Assembly: GCF_013166575.1 (NCBI RefSeq)
Contig: NZ_JABKKE010000022.1
Span: 1-59,442 of the forward strand
Origin: Xylanibacter rodentium
Lineage (GTDB): Bacteria > Bacteroidota > Bacteroidia > Bacteroidales > Bacteroidaceae
Reading direction: 5' to 3'
DNA: 59,442 nt
Part shown: positions 35,587-44,765 of the stretch, piece by piece
How the letters are laid out: each line of letters begins with the position of its first letter
Position numbering within the stretch: the first letter of the stretch is position 1
Translations under genes and position numbers: made by a program
Notes under the pieces: generated by a model
What the model was told of the DNA's origin: nothing
The model's database searches: none
Seen by the model: the letters and a program-made list of their open reading frames with translations, nothing else

Positions 35587-35618
35587 CAAAGTTACGCCAA
35601 TGCGCCAAATGCCGCAAT
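35587..35618 (-). promoter_or_regulatory. Promoter of the hmu operon
   Basis: ATTG (35615-35618), 20 bp, TAACTTTG (35587-35594) on the minus strand. The leader to the ATG at 35544 is about 35 nt and AT-rich. A doubled TTGGCG (in TTTGGCGCATTGGCG) lies between the boxes and could bind a regulator. Confidence 0.65.
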
Positions 35619-36012
35619 ACCTAAAAAATGCGATTTTTCCGGCACCGGAGGACCATTTTATCCTAAATAAATTGTAATTATGCGTAGAATTGGGATGCTT
35701 CAAAATCCAGACTCGCGTTAAATTTCCCAACGATGCGTAAACCATACCCTTAAAGTGGGCCAGGGGTGTTGCACTGCACGGCAAGCAAACAACATCATGT
35801 CGCGACACAACGAGAAAGACAACACAGCGCAAAAGACGATTTTGCGGTTGGCGAGGAAGAAGATCGTAAAAAAGAATATGTAGCGGACGGCCACCTATAA
35901 TCCACCAAGTAGGGAGTATTGGGCACATAACTCAGTAGGGGCAAAATACATATTCAAATCAAATGCCCCTACTTGTGCGATATTTGCATTCTGCAACATC
36001 ACCACGCGTGTA
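35619..36012. other. Gene-free stretch between the hmu promoter and tatD
   Basis: 394 bp with no convincing gene; a 120-codon minus-strand frame crosses it but also covers the hmu promoter. The palindrome at 35934-35973 (GTAGGGGC ... GCCCCTAC) resembles the end motifs at 22391-22473 and lies 39 bp after the tatD stop, where it could serve as a terminator. Confidence 0.45.
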
Positions 36013-36783
36013 TCATATCCCGAACACACGGTTTACATTGGCACACGTCACTTCGGCAACGGTTTCATCGCTCACACCGTAGCACTCGGCCAGACGACGC
36101 AACACATGCAGGACAAAAGCACTCTCGTTGCGTTGTCCGCGCATGGGAACAGGAGCCATATACGGGCTGTCGGTTTCGAGCACGATACGGTCGAGCGGCA
36201 CACCCGAGGACAATACTTCAGGCAGATGAGACTTCTTGAACGTTAGTACTCCGCCGATTCCAAGCACAAAACGTTCGAAACGCAACAACTCCGCAGCCTC
36301 GCGGCCGTTGCCGGTGAAGCAGTGGAACACACCACCGGGCAGGTCATTCTCATAATGACGCAGAAGAGCCACCATCTCGTTCTGGGCCTTGCGGCAGTGT
36401 ATCATGAGCGGTTTGCGTGTTTCCACGGACCAACGCACCTGTTCCTCAAAAGCCTCAAGCTGCTCATGCTCAAACTCACGACTCCAATAATAATCAAGTC
36501 CTACCTCGCCAATGGCGATGAAACGGTCGTCAAGCATAGGGCGCATGGACGACAAAACGTCATGCCAATCAGCCCTGACCTCCTCAGGATGCAGACCAAG
36601 CATAGGAAAAGCATAGCCTGGATAACGGGCACACACGGCAAGCACGCTGCCAACAGACTGTAAATCGATAGCGGGCAGAAAAATACGGCTAACACCGGCT
36701 TCACGGGCACGGGCCACAACTTCGTCACGATCAGTGTCAAATTCGGTGCCGTCAAGATGGGCGTGGGTATCAATGAAGTTCAT
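36013..36783 (-). CDS. tatD: TatD-family metal-dependent hydrolase
   Basis: 256 aa. The amidohydrolase-type barrel starts MNFIDTHAHLD with the HxH metal motif. Further metal ligands appear in GEVGLDYYW, MIHCRKA, GVFHCFTGN and LETDSPYMAP. Role: metal-dependent 3'-5' DNase or RNA/DNA exonuclease of the TatD family. Length is typical. It follows the polyprenyl synthetase gene after 37 bp, in the tonB-ispB-tatD run. Confidence 0.95.
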   Translation of the reverse strand: MNFIDTHAHLDGTEFDTDRDEVVARAREAGVSRIFLPAIDLQSVGSVLAVCARYPGYAFPMLGLHPEEVRADWHDVLSSMRPMLDDRFIAIGEVGLDYYWSREFEHEQLEAFEEQVRWSVETRKPLMIHCRKAQNEMVALLRHYENDLPGGVFHCFTGNGREAAELLRFERFVLGIGGVLTFKKSHLPEVLSSGVPLDRIVLETDSPYMAPVPMRGQRNESAFVLHVLRRLAECYGVSDETVAEVTCANVNRVFGI

Positions 36784-36820
36784 ATCTTTTATTTTTTAAC
36801 TCCGTGACTCCTAAGGAAAA

Positions 36821-37795
36821 CTATTTCTCACGTTTCAGAAGGTTGGCCATGAACTCACGAAGCTGCGCCTTACGTTCATCCGCCACAGCAACAAGAGCAA
36901 GACATTTTTCGCTCTCGGCAAAATAATGGTTTATACGAGCCTCACAAATTTCACGTATACCAAGTTGATTGTATATATCCGTAACAGCTGCAATCTTTTC
37001 GGCACGGTCAAATTCGCGGGCATTTATCCAACGGTCGAGTTCGGCACGCTGAAAGGCGTCGGCACGCTGAAGGGCATTGATAAGCATATACGTCTTCTTA
37101 TTTGACGTGATGTCGCCGCCAATGGCCTTTCCAAACACCTTAGGATCACCATATACATCGAGCAGATCGTCTTGTAACTGAAATGCTAGGCCAAGCTGCT
37201 CGCCAAACTTATACAACAAGTCGGCATCAGCGGCAGGAGCATCGGCCAAAATGGCCCCTATCTTCATGGCACAGGCCAAAAGCACGCTTGTCTTGAGACG
37301 TATCATCTCTATATATTCATCTTCGGTCACATCGTTGCGGCATTCAAAATCCATGTCGTACTGCTGTCCCTCTCCAATCTCGAGAGCCGTCTCGGTGAAA
37401 AGGTCGAGAACGGGTTTGAGCTTGCCGGCATCGCACTGTGCCATGCGCTGATAGGCCACAACGAGCATCGAATCGCCGGAAAGAATGGCTGTGTTGGCAT
37501 TCCACTTGCGATGTACGGTAGGCACTCCGCGGCGTACATCGGCATTGTCCATAAGGTCGTCGTGCAACAATGTATAATTATGATAGGTCTCAAGGGCACA
37601 GGCTGGCATGAGTATGCTCTCGGGATTATCCTTGTACATATTGTATGCAAGCAGCATCAGTACCGGACGAATGCGCTTCCCTCCGATGGAAAGCACATAC
37701 TTTATGGGTTCGTATATTGTTTCCGGTTTACGATTGTAGGTCAGACCATCGATAAACCCGTTGACTTTATCCAGAATTTCCTTGGGTGTAAACAT
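36821..37795 (-). CDS. Polyprenyl diphosphate synthase
   Basis: 324 aa. Both Asp-rich motifs are present: DDLMD in LLHDDLMDNADVRRG near residue 92-104 and DDLLD in FQLQDDLLDVYGD near 215. GGKRIRP lies at about 33-39 and the lysine-rich follow-up GGDITSNKKTY after the second motif. Reaction: chain elongation with IPP to a medium- or long-chain all-trans prenyl diphosphate for quinones or undecaprenyl carriers. Chain length cannot be read off with certainty. Second gene of the tonB-side operon, 61 bp after it. Confidence 0.93.
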   Translation of the reverse strand: MFTPKEILDKVNGFIDGLTYNRKPETIYEPIKYVLSIGGKRIRPVLMLLAYNMYKDNPESILMPACALETYHNYTLLHDDLMDNADVRRGVPTVHRKWNANTAILSGDSMLVVAYQRMAQCDAGKLKPVLDLFTETALEIGEGQQYDMDFECRNDVTEDEYIEMIRLKTSVLLACAMKIGAILADAPAADADLLYKFGEQLGLAFQLQDDLLDVYGDPKVFGKAIGGDITSNKKTYMLINALQRADAFQRAELDRWINAREFDRAEKIAAVTDIYNQLGIREICEARINHYFAESEKCLALVAVADERKAQLREFMANLLKREK

Positions 37796-37856
37796 ATTAT
37801 TATAAGAATTATAGATTATGAATCGTAGTTTTTATCAGAAGAATTTACAGAATGTA

Positions 37857-38588
37857 CTACAACTTGAATACTACCGGTATACGCACCATTGTACGACAAG
37901 GTCTGTCATTCTGCATGCCGGCATTCCATGCCGGCATTTTCCGTAGCACACGCAACACCTCACGATCGCAGTTTGGTTCGAGCGGTGCCACAATCCTGAG
38001 ATCGGATATGGACCCGTCGGTGCCCACGACAAACTGTGACATCACCCTGCCCTGCACCTTGCGCCGACGGGCCGAATCGGGATATTTGAGATTGAGCGTA
38101 AGCCATCTCATAAACTCGACAGGGCCTCCGGGATATTCTGGCAGTTGCTCTACTATACGGAAATTGAGCGGATTGTCGTCAATGTCGGGATTGAGAATCG
38201 GAGGCATATCCTCGGCGTCATCAGGCTGCGGCGGTTCAAACTTTGCTATATCCAATATTTTGTCTGCATCACCGTCGGTGTCGCTGCCCTTCTCCTCGGG
38301 CATTACAATCTCTGCATCATCGTCAAGAATCTTCATGCGATCGGACACCGACTTTTCATTACGGGCTTCAGGCATCTTTAACCGGACAGGCAGGACAAGT
38401 GGTATCATATCGTCATCCTTACGATGCAGTTCGTCAAGCATGCTCATATCGGTATCTATCGTGCCACTGTCGTCAGAAGAATATTCGAAAGCGACAAAAA
38501 AAGCTGTCAGCACCACGGCAAATGACAAGAGAAACCTCGCAGTTCTCTTATCCTCCAAGTCGGCTTTTTTACTCTTCTTAATCTCCAT
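37857..38588 (-). CDS. tonB: TonB-type energy transducer
   Basis: 243 aa from the ATG at 38588 (MEIKKSKKADL). The longer frame to 38696 is rejected because a TAATTTTG -7 box lies within it. A basic N-terminus, one membrane helix (FLLSFAVVLTAFFVAFEY), a Pro/Glu/Asp-rich periplasmic linker and a C-terminal TonB domain (YPGGPVEFMRWLTLNLKYP, then GRVMSQFVVGTDGSI) are visible. Role: links the ExbBD motor to TonB-dependent receptors such as HmuR. Divergent from porQ. Confidence 0.93.
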   Translation of the reverse strand: MEIKKSKKADLEDKRTARFLLSFAVVLTAFFVAFEYSSDDSGTIDTDMSMLDELHRKDDDMIPLVLPVRLKMPEARNEKSVSDRMKILDDDAEIVMPEEKGSDTDGDADKILDIAKFEPPQPDDAEDMPPILNPDIDDNPLNFRIVEQLPEYPGGPVEFMRWLTLNLKYPDSARRRKVQGRVMSQFVVGTDGSISDLRIVAPLEPNCDREVLRVLRKMPAWNAGMQNDRPCRTMVRIPVVFKL

Positions 38589-38650
38589 CCAATTATAATA
38601 TTCACCGGTATTTTGCGTTATAATATCATGAATATAACGATTTGCTGCTA

Positions 38651-38658
38651 CAAAATTA
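38651..38658 (-). promoter_or_regulatory. -7 box of tonB
   Basis: TAATTTTG on the minus strand, 62 bp upstream of the chosen tonB start and inside the longer open frame, which supports the shorter start. A divergent TATCTTTG for porQ lies 23 bp away. Confidence 0.5.
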
Positions 38659-38681
38659 GCGCAGATATTTGAAAAAAGGCG

Positions 38682-38689
38682 TATCTTTG
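38682..38689 (+). promoter_or_regulatory. -7 box of porQ
   Basis: TATCTTTG on the plus strand, 21 bp before the porQ ATG at 38711. No strong -33 box. Confidence 0.5.
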
Positions 38690-38710
38690 CCGACAAAATA
38701 GTTTAAATGG

Positions 38711-39655
38711 ATGAAAAAAGTCGTTTTTGCCATACTTTTCATATTGTTTCCCGTCATCACACAGGCACAGGAGAGTCGTACAGACTACAACTTTCTGCGA
38801 CTGCCCATGAGCGCACATGCCGCAGCATTAGGCGGGGACAACATCACTATAATCGAAGACGACCCGACCTTGATATTCCACAACCCGGCACTTATCAGTT
38901 CGGTAAGTGACAAATCAATCAACCTGAACTACATGACATATATGGAGGGTGTCAAGACCGCAAGCGCATCGTTCGTGAGAATGGCCGGTGAAAAAGCCAC
39001 ATGGGGCGTATCGGCACAGTATATGGACTATGGGACAATGAAAGAAATGACACCTGACAACATACAGACGGGAACATTTTCAGCCAAGGACATAATGGTG
39101 GGCGGAACGTTTGCATATACCCTGACCGACAAATTGGCCGGTGGAGTGACAGGAAAGTTCATCACATCAGCCATCGGTGGATACAACTCCGTAGCCGTTG
39201 GCGTAGATTTGGGGTTGAACTACTATTCGCCCGAAAACGAGCTGTCCATATCGGCTGTGGCCCGAAATTTGGGAGGACAGGTAAAAGCGTTTGATGATGA
39301 GTTCGAGAAGATTCCATTCGACCTACAGATTGGTATCAGCAAAAAACTCGGCAATGCCCCACTCCGTTTCTCGGCAACGATGACCGGACTGAACAACTGG
39401 GAAGGACGCTTCGCCGACCATTTTGTAGTTGGTGCCGATGTGATGATAACAAGCAACATTTATATTGCCGGAGGATACAACTTTCGCAGAGTGAAAGAAA
39501 TGAAGGTGCCCGAGGAAGAAGGCGAGAGCAGCCACGGAGCCGGCCTGTCTATAGGAGCCGGTCTGCAACTCGAACGGTTCAAAATGCAAATGGCATACGC
39601 GAAATATCACGTATCGTCAACATCACTGCTGTTTAACGTAACATATACATTATAA
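38711..39655 (+). CDS. porQ: Type IX secretion system protein PorQ
   Basis: 314 aa with a signal peptide ([17 protein letters not shown]). The mature start [21 protein letters not shown] followed by [14 protein letters not shown] is diagnostic of PorQ/PorV-like outer-membrane barrels. The rest is a run of antiparallel strands ending in [12 protein letters not shown]. Role: outer-membrane component of the attachment complex of type IX secretion in Bacteroidetes. Upstream of cmk with a 34-bp gap, an arrangement seen in other Bacteroidales. No type IX cargo C-terminal domain was noticed in this window. Confidence 0.88.
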   Translation: MKKVVFAILFILFPVITQAQESRTDYNFLRLPMSAHAAALGGDNITIIEDDPTLIFHNPALISSVSDKSINLNYMTYMEGVKTASASFVRMAGEKATWGVSAQYMDYGTMKEMTPDNIQTGTFSAKDIMVGGTFAYTLTDKLAGGVTGKFITSAIGGYNSVAVGVDLGLNYYSPENELSISAVARNLGGQVKAFDDEFEKIPFDLQIGISKKLGNAPLRFSATMTGLNNWEGRFADHFVVGADVMITSNIYIAGGYNFRRVKEMKVPEEEGESSHGAGLSIGAGLQLERFKMQMAYAKYHVSSTSLLFNVTYTL

Positions 39656-39689
39656 TAATGTTTTCTTTAGGAGTAAAAAAGAAAGATTT

Positions 39690-40382
39690 ATGAAGAAGAT
39701 AACAATCGCAATCGACGGATTCTCATCGTGCGGCAAGAGTACGATGGCCAAAGACCTGGCCCGTGAAGTGGGCTACATCTATGTAGACACCGGGGCAATG
39801 TACCGTTGCGTAACACTATATGCACTGCACAACGGACTTTTTGACAAAGACAACAATATCGACATTGCAGAGTTGGAAAAACGTATGCCACAGATAGTAC
39901 TGTCGTTCAGCCTCAACAACACAACAGGTATGCCGGAAGCATGCCTCAATGGTGAGAACGTAGAACTGGACATTCGCTCTATGGAGGTGTCAAAACGTGT
40001 AAGCCATATAGCGGCCCTGCCATTTGTGCGTCGTGCACTCGTGGAACAACAAAGACGGATGGGCAAGGAGAAAGGCATTGTGATGGACGGACGTGACATT
40101 GGTACAACGGTATTCCCCGATGCCGAACTTAAAATTTACGTCACTGCCAATGCACGTGTAAGGGCACAACGCCGTTATGACGAACTGAAGGCAAAAGGCA
40201 TTGAGGCAGACTTTGAAAGTATACTCCACAATGTGGAAGAGCGCGACTACATTGACTCCCACCGTGAGGTTTCACCACTGACCAAGGCCGCCGATGCCAT
40301 CGAGCTCGACAACAGCCGGATGACTCTCAGCGAACAGAAGCAATGGCTTCTCGACAGATTCCACGAGGCGACAGAGCAATAA
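39690..40382 (+). CDS. cmk: Cytidylate kinase
   Basis: 230 aa. P-loop [15 protein letters not shown] near the N-terminus, YVDTGAMYR (the CMP-binding segment), [16 protein letters not shown] and the lid with RAQRRYDEL. Reaction: ATP + CMP/dCMP to ADP + CDP/dCDP. The ATG follows AGGAG by a long spacer of about 17 nt. It is followed by a long hairpin at 40406-40459 shared with the converging recQ gene. Confidence 0.96.
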   Translation: MKKITIAIDGFSSCGKSTMAKDLAREVGYIYVDTGAMYRCVTLYALHNGLFDKDNNIDIAELEKRMPQIVLSFSLNNTTGMPEACLNGENVELDIRSMEVSKRVSHIAALPFVRRALVEQQRRMGKEKGIVMDGRDIGTTVFPDAELKIYVTANARVRAQRRYDELKAKGIEADFESILHNVEERDYIDSHREVSPLTKAADAIELDNSRMTLSEQKQWLLDRFHEATEQ

Positions 40383-40405
40383 CCCCAAAGCGAATAAAAA
40401 GGCAA

Positions 40406-40459
40406 AATAAATGGAGAATTATGACAGCCGCCAAGGCCGTACATAATTCTCCATTTATT
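40406..40459. terminator. Bidirectional terminator between cmk and recQ
   Basis: Perfect 18-bp inverted repeat (40406-40423 and 40442-40459) with an 18-nt loop that itself holds GGCCAAGGCC-like pairing. A/T-rich on both sides. Located between two converging genes. Confidence 0.8.
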
Positions 40460-40498
40460 ATTATTTGTATATACAGACAACCGGACCGCCTGACCGTG

Positions 40499-42682
40499 TC
40501 AGTTGGCCATCTCGGAGATGAACTTTATCCTCACAAGGCGTATCTCATCTTCCGAACAGTCCTCTCCCAGCTCGTCGATTGCAGTCTCGAGATCGTCGGT
40601 CTCCGAATTCCGGAAATAATCATATATGTCATCGACATGATCCTCGTCCATCACTTCTTCAAGGAAATAGTCAATATTGAGCTTGGTACCGGAATAAACA
40701 ATGGCCTCCACCTCGTCAAGCAGATCTTCAAACTCTATACCCTTGGCATTGGCAATGTCATCAAGAGCTATCTGGCGGTCAATGCTCTGAATTATGCTGA
40801 CCTTCAACACTGATTTCTTGGCTACCGTGCGCACACGCAAATCAGCCTGCCGCACAATATCGTTCTCGTCGCAATAGCGTTTTATCAGGTCTACAAACTG
40901 CTTGGCATAAGGCTGCTTGATTTTACCCTCACCAACACCTTGAATGTTTTTCAACTCATCGAGCGTTACCGGATAGTCTGTAGCCATCTGTTCGAGCGAC
41001 ACATCCTGAAATATCACGTATGGAGGACGCCCCATCTTTTTTGATACCTTCTTGCGCAAATCTCTCAACATGGAGTTTAGCATTGGATCGAGCGCACTCG
41101 TACCACCGTCGTGCTCCAATACAAAATCTTCGTCTTCGTTAAATTCTTTATCCTTTACAATCATAAACGGCTTTACTTTCTTTATAAATTTCTTGCCTTC
41201 CGATGTTATCTTGATCAAACCATAATTCTCTACATCTTTTTTAATGTAACCTGCAATAAGAGCCTGTCTGATGAGTGGGCTCCAAATGCTCTCATCTTCA
41301 TCCTCACCAGATCCGAACAGTTCGAGTGTATGGTGCTTGTGGGCCAATATTTCCTCGGTCTCACGTCCGGTTATGAAATCTATAACATAGTCCGAACGGA
41401 AGTTCTCCTTGATGGCAGCAATGGCATTCAGAGCTATCAGCAACTGTTTCTCGGCCTGTATCTTCTCCTTCGGATGACGACAGTTATCGCAGTTGCCGCA
41501 GTTTTCCACATCGTAGACCTCACCAAAATAATGCAGTAGCATCTTCCTACGGCACACTGAGGTTTCAGCATATGCCGATGTCTCCTGAAGCAGCTGCCGG
41601 CCTATGTCTTGTTCTGCCACAGGCTTGCCTTCCATAAACTTGTCGAGTTTCTGCAAATCCTTATGAGAATAGAACGTTATACAAAGTCCCTCACCACCAT
41701 CACGACCGGCACGTCCGGTCTCCTGATAATATCCTTCGAGACTCTTGGGTATGTCATAATGTATAACGAAACGCACGTCCGGTTTGTCGATACCCATTCC
41801 GAAAGCTATTGTGGCCACTATAACGTCTATTTTCTCCATCAGGAAGTCGTCTTGTGTCTGCGAACGCGTCGAAGAGTCAAGACCGGCATGATACGCCGCT
41901 GCCTTTATTTCGTTAGCACGGAGAATAGCTGCAAGCTCTTCCACTTTCTTACGAGAGAGACAATAAATAATACCACTCTTTCCACTATGCTGTTTTATGA
42001 ACTTGATAATGTCTTTGTCCACAGCATTAGTCTTCGGACGCACCTCATAATATAGGTTAGGACGGTTGAAAGAACTCTTGAATTCCTGTGCATCGGGCAT
42101 CCCGAGATTCTTCTTGATGTCCGTTCGGACCTTGTCCGTAGCCGTAGCGGTAAGGGCTATCACCGGAGCCTTTCCAATCCCGTTTATGATAGGCCGTATA
42201 CGCCGGTATTCCGGCCGAAAGTCGTGCCCCCATTCCGATATGCAATGAGCCTCGTCTATGGCATAGAACGAAATCTTAACAGTCTTGAGGAAATCCACAT
42301 TATCCTCCTTGGTCAGTGACTCCGGAGCCACATACAGCAACTTAGTATGTCCGGCCCGTATGTCATTCTTAACCTGATCGATGGCCGCCTTATTTAGCGA
42401 CGAGTTAAGATAATGTGCCACTCCATCGGTTCCACACAGATTACTTATGACATCTACCTGATTCTTCATCAAGGCTATCAACGGAGAGATTACTATTGCA
42501 GTGCCATCCATAAGCAATGACGGTAATTGATAACATAACGACTTACCACCTCCCGTGGGCATGAGCACAAACGTGTCTCTGCCAGCGAGAACATTACTTA
42601 TTATGGCTTCCTGATCACCTTTGAACTTGTCAAAGCCAAAATATCTCTTCAGAGATTCCGTGAGATTAACCTTATATGCCAT
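40499..42682 (-). CDS. recQ: ATP-dependent DNA helicase RecQ
   Basis: 727 aa. Walker A MPTGGGKSLCYQLP, DEAH motif AIDEAHCISEWGHDFRPEY, motif VI GRAGRDG, then the RQC zinc cluster (CRRKMLLHYFG ... CGNCDNC) and winged helix, then an HRDC domain (SLEQMATDYPVTLDEL, IQGVGEGK). A C-terminal extension of about 100 acidic residues follows HRDC. Role: 3'-5' helicase in recombination and repair. Followed by the hairpin shared with cmk; clpX lies 29 bp upstream on the same strand. Confidence 0.97.
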   Translation of the reverse strand: MAYKVNLTESLKRYFGFDKFKGDQEAIISNVLAGRDTFVLMPTGGGKSLCYQLPSLLMDGTAIVISPLIALMKNQVDVISNLCGTDGVAHYLNSSLNKAAIDQVKNDIRAGHTKLLYVAPESLTKEDNVDFLKTVKISFYAIDEAHCISEWGHDFRPEYRRIRPIINGIGKAPVIALTATATDKVRTDIKKNLGMPDAQEFKSSFNRPNLYYEVRPKTNAVDKDIIKFIKQHSGKSGIIYCLSRKKVEELAAILRANEIKAAAYHAGLDSSTRSQTQDDFLMEKIDVIVATIAFGMGIDKPDVRFVIHYDIPKSLEGYYQETGRAGRDGGEGLCITFYSHKDLQKLDKFMEGKPVAEQDIGRQLLQETSAYAETSVCRRKMLLHYFGEVYDVENCGNCDNCRHPKEKIQAEKQLLIALNAIAAIKENFRSDYVIDFITGRETEEILAHKHHTLELFGSGEDEDESIWSPLIRQALIAGYIKKDVENYGLIKITSEGKKFIKKVKPFMIVKDKEFNEDEDFVLEHDGGTSALDPMLNSMLRDLRKKVSKKMGRPPYVIFQDVSLEQMATDYPVTLDELKNIQGVGEGKIKQPYAKQFVDLIKRYCDENDIVRQADLRVRTVAKKSVLKVSIIQSIDRQIALDDIANAKGIEFEDLLDEVEAIVYSGTKLNIDYFLEEVMDEDHVDDIYDYFRNSETDDLETAIDELGEDCSEDEIRLVRIKFISEMAN

Positions 42683-42711
42683 ATTATCGTGATATAGATT
42701 ATTTATGTGTG

Positions 42712-43950
42712 TTACGCTTCCAACTGATGAAGGTGGGATTTGTCAAGTTGCCTACGGGCATAGTCAAGAGTAACATTGAATGTCTTGGCCTTCTTCGACG
42801 GCACTTCAAACATGGCGTCCATCATAATGCTCTCCACAATCGAACGCAGTCCGCGAGCTCCCAACTTATATTCAACCGCCTTGTCTACCACAAGGCTGAG
42901 AACCTCGTCACTAAACGTAAGTTTGATTCCGTCCATGTCAAACAGTTTGACATACTGCTTGATGATAGAGTTTTTGGGTTCCGACAATATCCTGGCCAGA
43001 GCCTCCCTGTCAAGCGGATTCAGATATGTGAGAACAGGCAGACGGCCTATTATCTCGGGTATCAGTCCGAAAGACTTCAAATCCTGTGGCAAAACATACT
43101 GCATCAGGCCACTTTTATCTATCTTACGGACATTCTGAACCGAGTTGTATCCAACAACATGAGTATTCATGCGCTGGGCTATCTTCTGCTCTATTCCGTC
43201 AAAAGCTCCTCCGCAGATGAACAGTATGTTCCTTGTGTCCACATGTATGTAATCTTGATCGGGATGCTTCCGCCCGCCCTTTGGCGGTACATTGACAATA
43301 GTACCCTCAAGCAGTTTGAGCAGTCCCTGCTGCACGCCCTCACCACTAACGTCGCGCGTTATTGACGGATTGTCGCTCTTGCGGGCTATCTTGTCTATTT
43401 CGTCTATGAAGACTATACCACGCTCCGCAGCCGCAACATTATAGTCAGCCACCTGAAGCAAACGCGAAAGTATGCTCTCCACGTCCTCACCCACATATCC
43501 GGCCTCTGTGAACACCGTCGCATCGACAATGGTAAACGGTACATCAAGCATCTTGGCTATAGTCCGGGCCAGAAGAGTCTTTCCCGTACCAGTGCTTCCC
43601 ACCATTATTATGTTGCTCTTCTCAATCTCCACACCACTGTCATCCTTCGGCTGTTGCAAACGCTTGTAATGGTTGTAGACTGCCACCGAAAGAAAACGCT
43701 TGGCCTCGTCCTGACCGATGATATATTCATCGAGATATGACTTTATATCCTTTGGTTTGGGAACTTTCTTGATATTGAAATTCCCGTCATCATCCCCTTT
43801 TGCCGATACGTCACCAGCTGCCGGTATGGCGGATTGGACTATCTGATAAGCCTGTGTGGTACAGTCCTCACAGATAAATCCATTAAGCCCTGTGATGAGC
43901 AGGCGCACTTCCTTCTCCCCACGTCCGCAGAAGCTACAAACTTTCTTCAT
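42712..43950 (-). CDS. clpX: ATP-dependent protease ATPase subunit ClpX
   Basis: 412 aa from the ATG at 43950 (an in-frame GTG three codons upstream is less likely). N-terminal zinc finger CSFCG ... CEDC, Walker A GSTGTGKT, Walker [19 protein letters not shown] sensor region and the ClpP-binding loop near IGRLP. Role: unfolds substrates and feeds ClpP. Twelve bp after the clpP stop, in the same order tig-clpP-clpX as in many bacteria. Confidence 0.98.
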   Translation of the reverse strand: MKKVCSFCGRGEKEVRLLITGLNGFICEDCTTQAYQIVQSAIPAAGDVSAKGDDDGNFNIKKVPKPKDIKSYLDEYIIGQDEAKRFLSVAVYNHYKRLQQPKDDSGVEIEKSNIIMVGSTGTGKTLLARTIAKMLDVPFTIVDATVFTEAGYVGEDVESILSRLLQVADYNVAAAERGIVFIDEIDKIARKSDNPSITRDVSGEGVQQGLLKLLEGTIVNVPPKGGRKHPDQDYIHVDTRNILFICGGAFDGIEQKIAQRMNTHVVGYNSVQNVRKIDKSGLMQYVLPQDLKSFGLIPEIIGRLPVLTYLNPLDREALARILSEPKNSIIKQYVKLFDMDGIKLTFSDEVLSLVVDKAVEYKLGARGLRSIVESIMMDAMFEVPSKKAKTFNVTLDYARRQLDKSHLHQLEA

Positions 43951-43962
43951 CGCCACCACTTC

Positions 43963-44631
43963 TTACTTTTTCCTCGTCAACACGTTGTCTATCATGCCAT
44001 ACTCCTTGGCCTCGTCGGACGTCATCCAGTAATTGCGGTCAGAGTCGTTCCACACTTTCTCATAAGGAGTATGCGAATGGTTGGCGATAATGGTATACAG
44101 TTCCTTTTTGAACTTCATTATCTCCTTGGCCTCTATCTCGATATCCGAAGCCTGCCCCTGCACACCGCCCAACGGCTGATGTATCATAACACGACTGTGG
44201 GTCAGCGCCGAACGCTTGCCCTCGGCACCTGCCACAAGCAACACGGCTGCCATAGAAGCAGCCATACCCGTGCATATGGTGGCTACATCGCTTGATATGA
44301 ACTGCATCGTATCGTAGATGCCCAGACCGGCTGTAACACTTCCGCCGGGCGAATTGATGTATATGGAAATATCCTTACCTGAGTCCACAGAGTCAAGATA
44401 GAGCAACTGTGCCTGCAAGGTATTGGCCGTATAGTCGTCAATCTGTGTTCCCAGGAAGATTATACGGTCCATCATCAGACGCGAGAAAACGTCCATCTGT
44501 GTAACATTGAGCTGACGTTCCTCAAGTATATACGGGTTAAGATACTGAGCCTGCGAGCTCACCACTTCGTCAAAAACAAGGCCGTTGATGCCTAAATGCT
44601 TGGTCGCATATTTTCTGAAATCTTTCATCAT
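43963..44631 (-). CDS. clpP: ATP-dependent Clp protease proteolytic subunit
   Basis: 222 aa. Serine protease tunnel with the nucleophile in CTGMAASMAAVLL, the His in HSRVMIHQPLGG, and Asp in the following helix region (SDRNYWMTSDEAKEYGMID). GSVTAGLGIYDTM and YINSPGG are also intact. Role: degrades proteins delivered by ClpX. Between tig and clpX; a long hairpin and a possible internal -7 box lie upstream, so it may have its own promoter. Confidence 0.98.
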   Translation of the reverse strand: MMKDFRKYATKHLGINGLVFDEVVSSQAQYLNPYILEERQLNVTQMDVFSRLMMDRIIFLGTQIDDYTANTLQAQLLYLDSVDSGKDISIYINSPGGSVTAGLGIYDTMQFISSDVATICTGMAASMAAVLLVAGAEGKRSALTHSRVMIHQPLGGVQGQASDIEIEAKEIMKFKKELYTIIANHSHTPYEKVWNDSDRNYWMTSDEAKEYGMIDNVLTRKK

Positions 44632-44668
44632 TTTTGTTTCCTTTCTATATCCAAACCGAAATAAAAAG

Positions 44669-44732
44669 GGAGGTTATCGACCTTTTTATTCGTTCGTTGG
44701 AACAAAATTAATAAAAAAAGTCGATAACCTCC
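44669..44732 (-). terminator. Hairpin between tig and clpP (terminator or attenuator)
   Basis: GGAGGTTATCGAC (44669-44681) pairs with its complement at 44720-44732, with a 38-nt loop and a T-run after it on the minus strand. The loop contains TAATTTTG (44702-44709), a possible -7 box for clpP. It could stop tig transcription while clpP is started anew. Confidence 0.65.
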
Positions 44733-44765
44733 TTAATTGTGAGATTATTTTTTAGAAAAAACAAA

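Noticed and set aside
35566..35928. 120-codon minus-strand frame upstream of the hmu operon
   Set aside because: It runs across the hmu promoter, has no ribosome site and no family resemblance.
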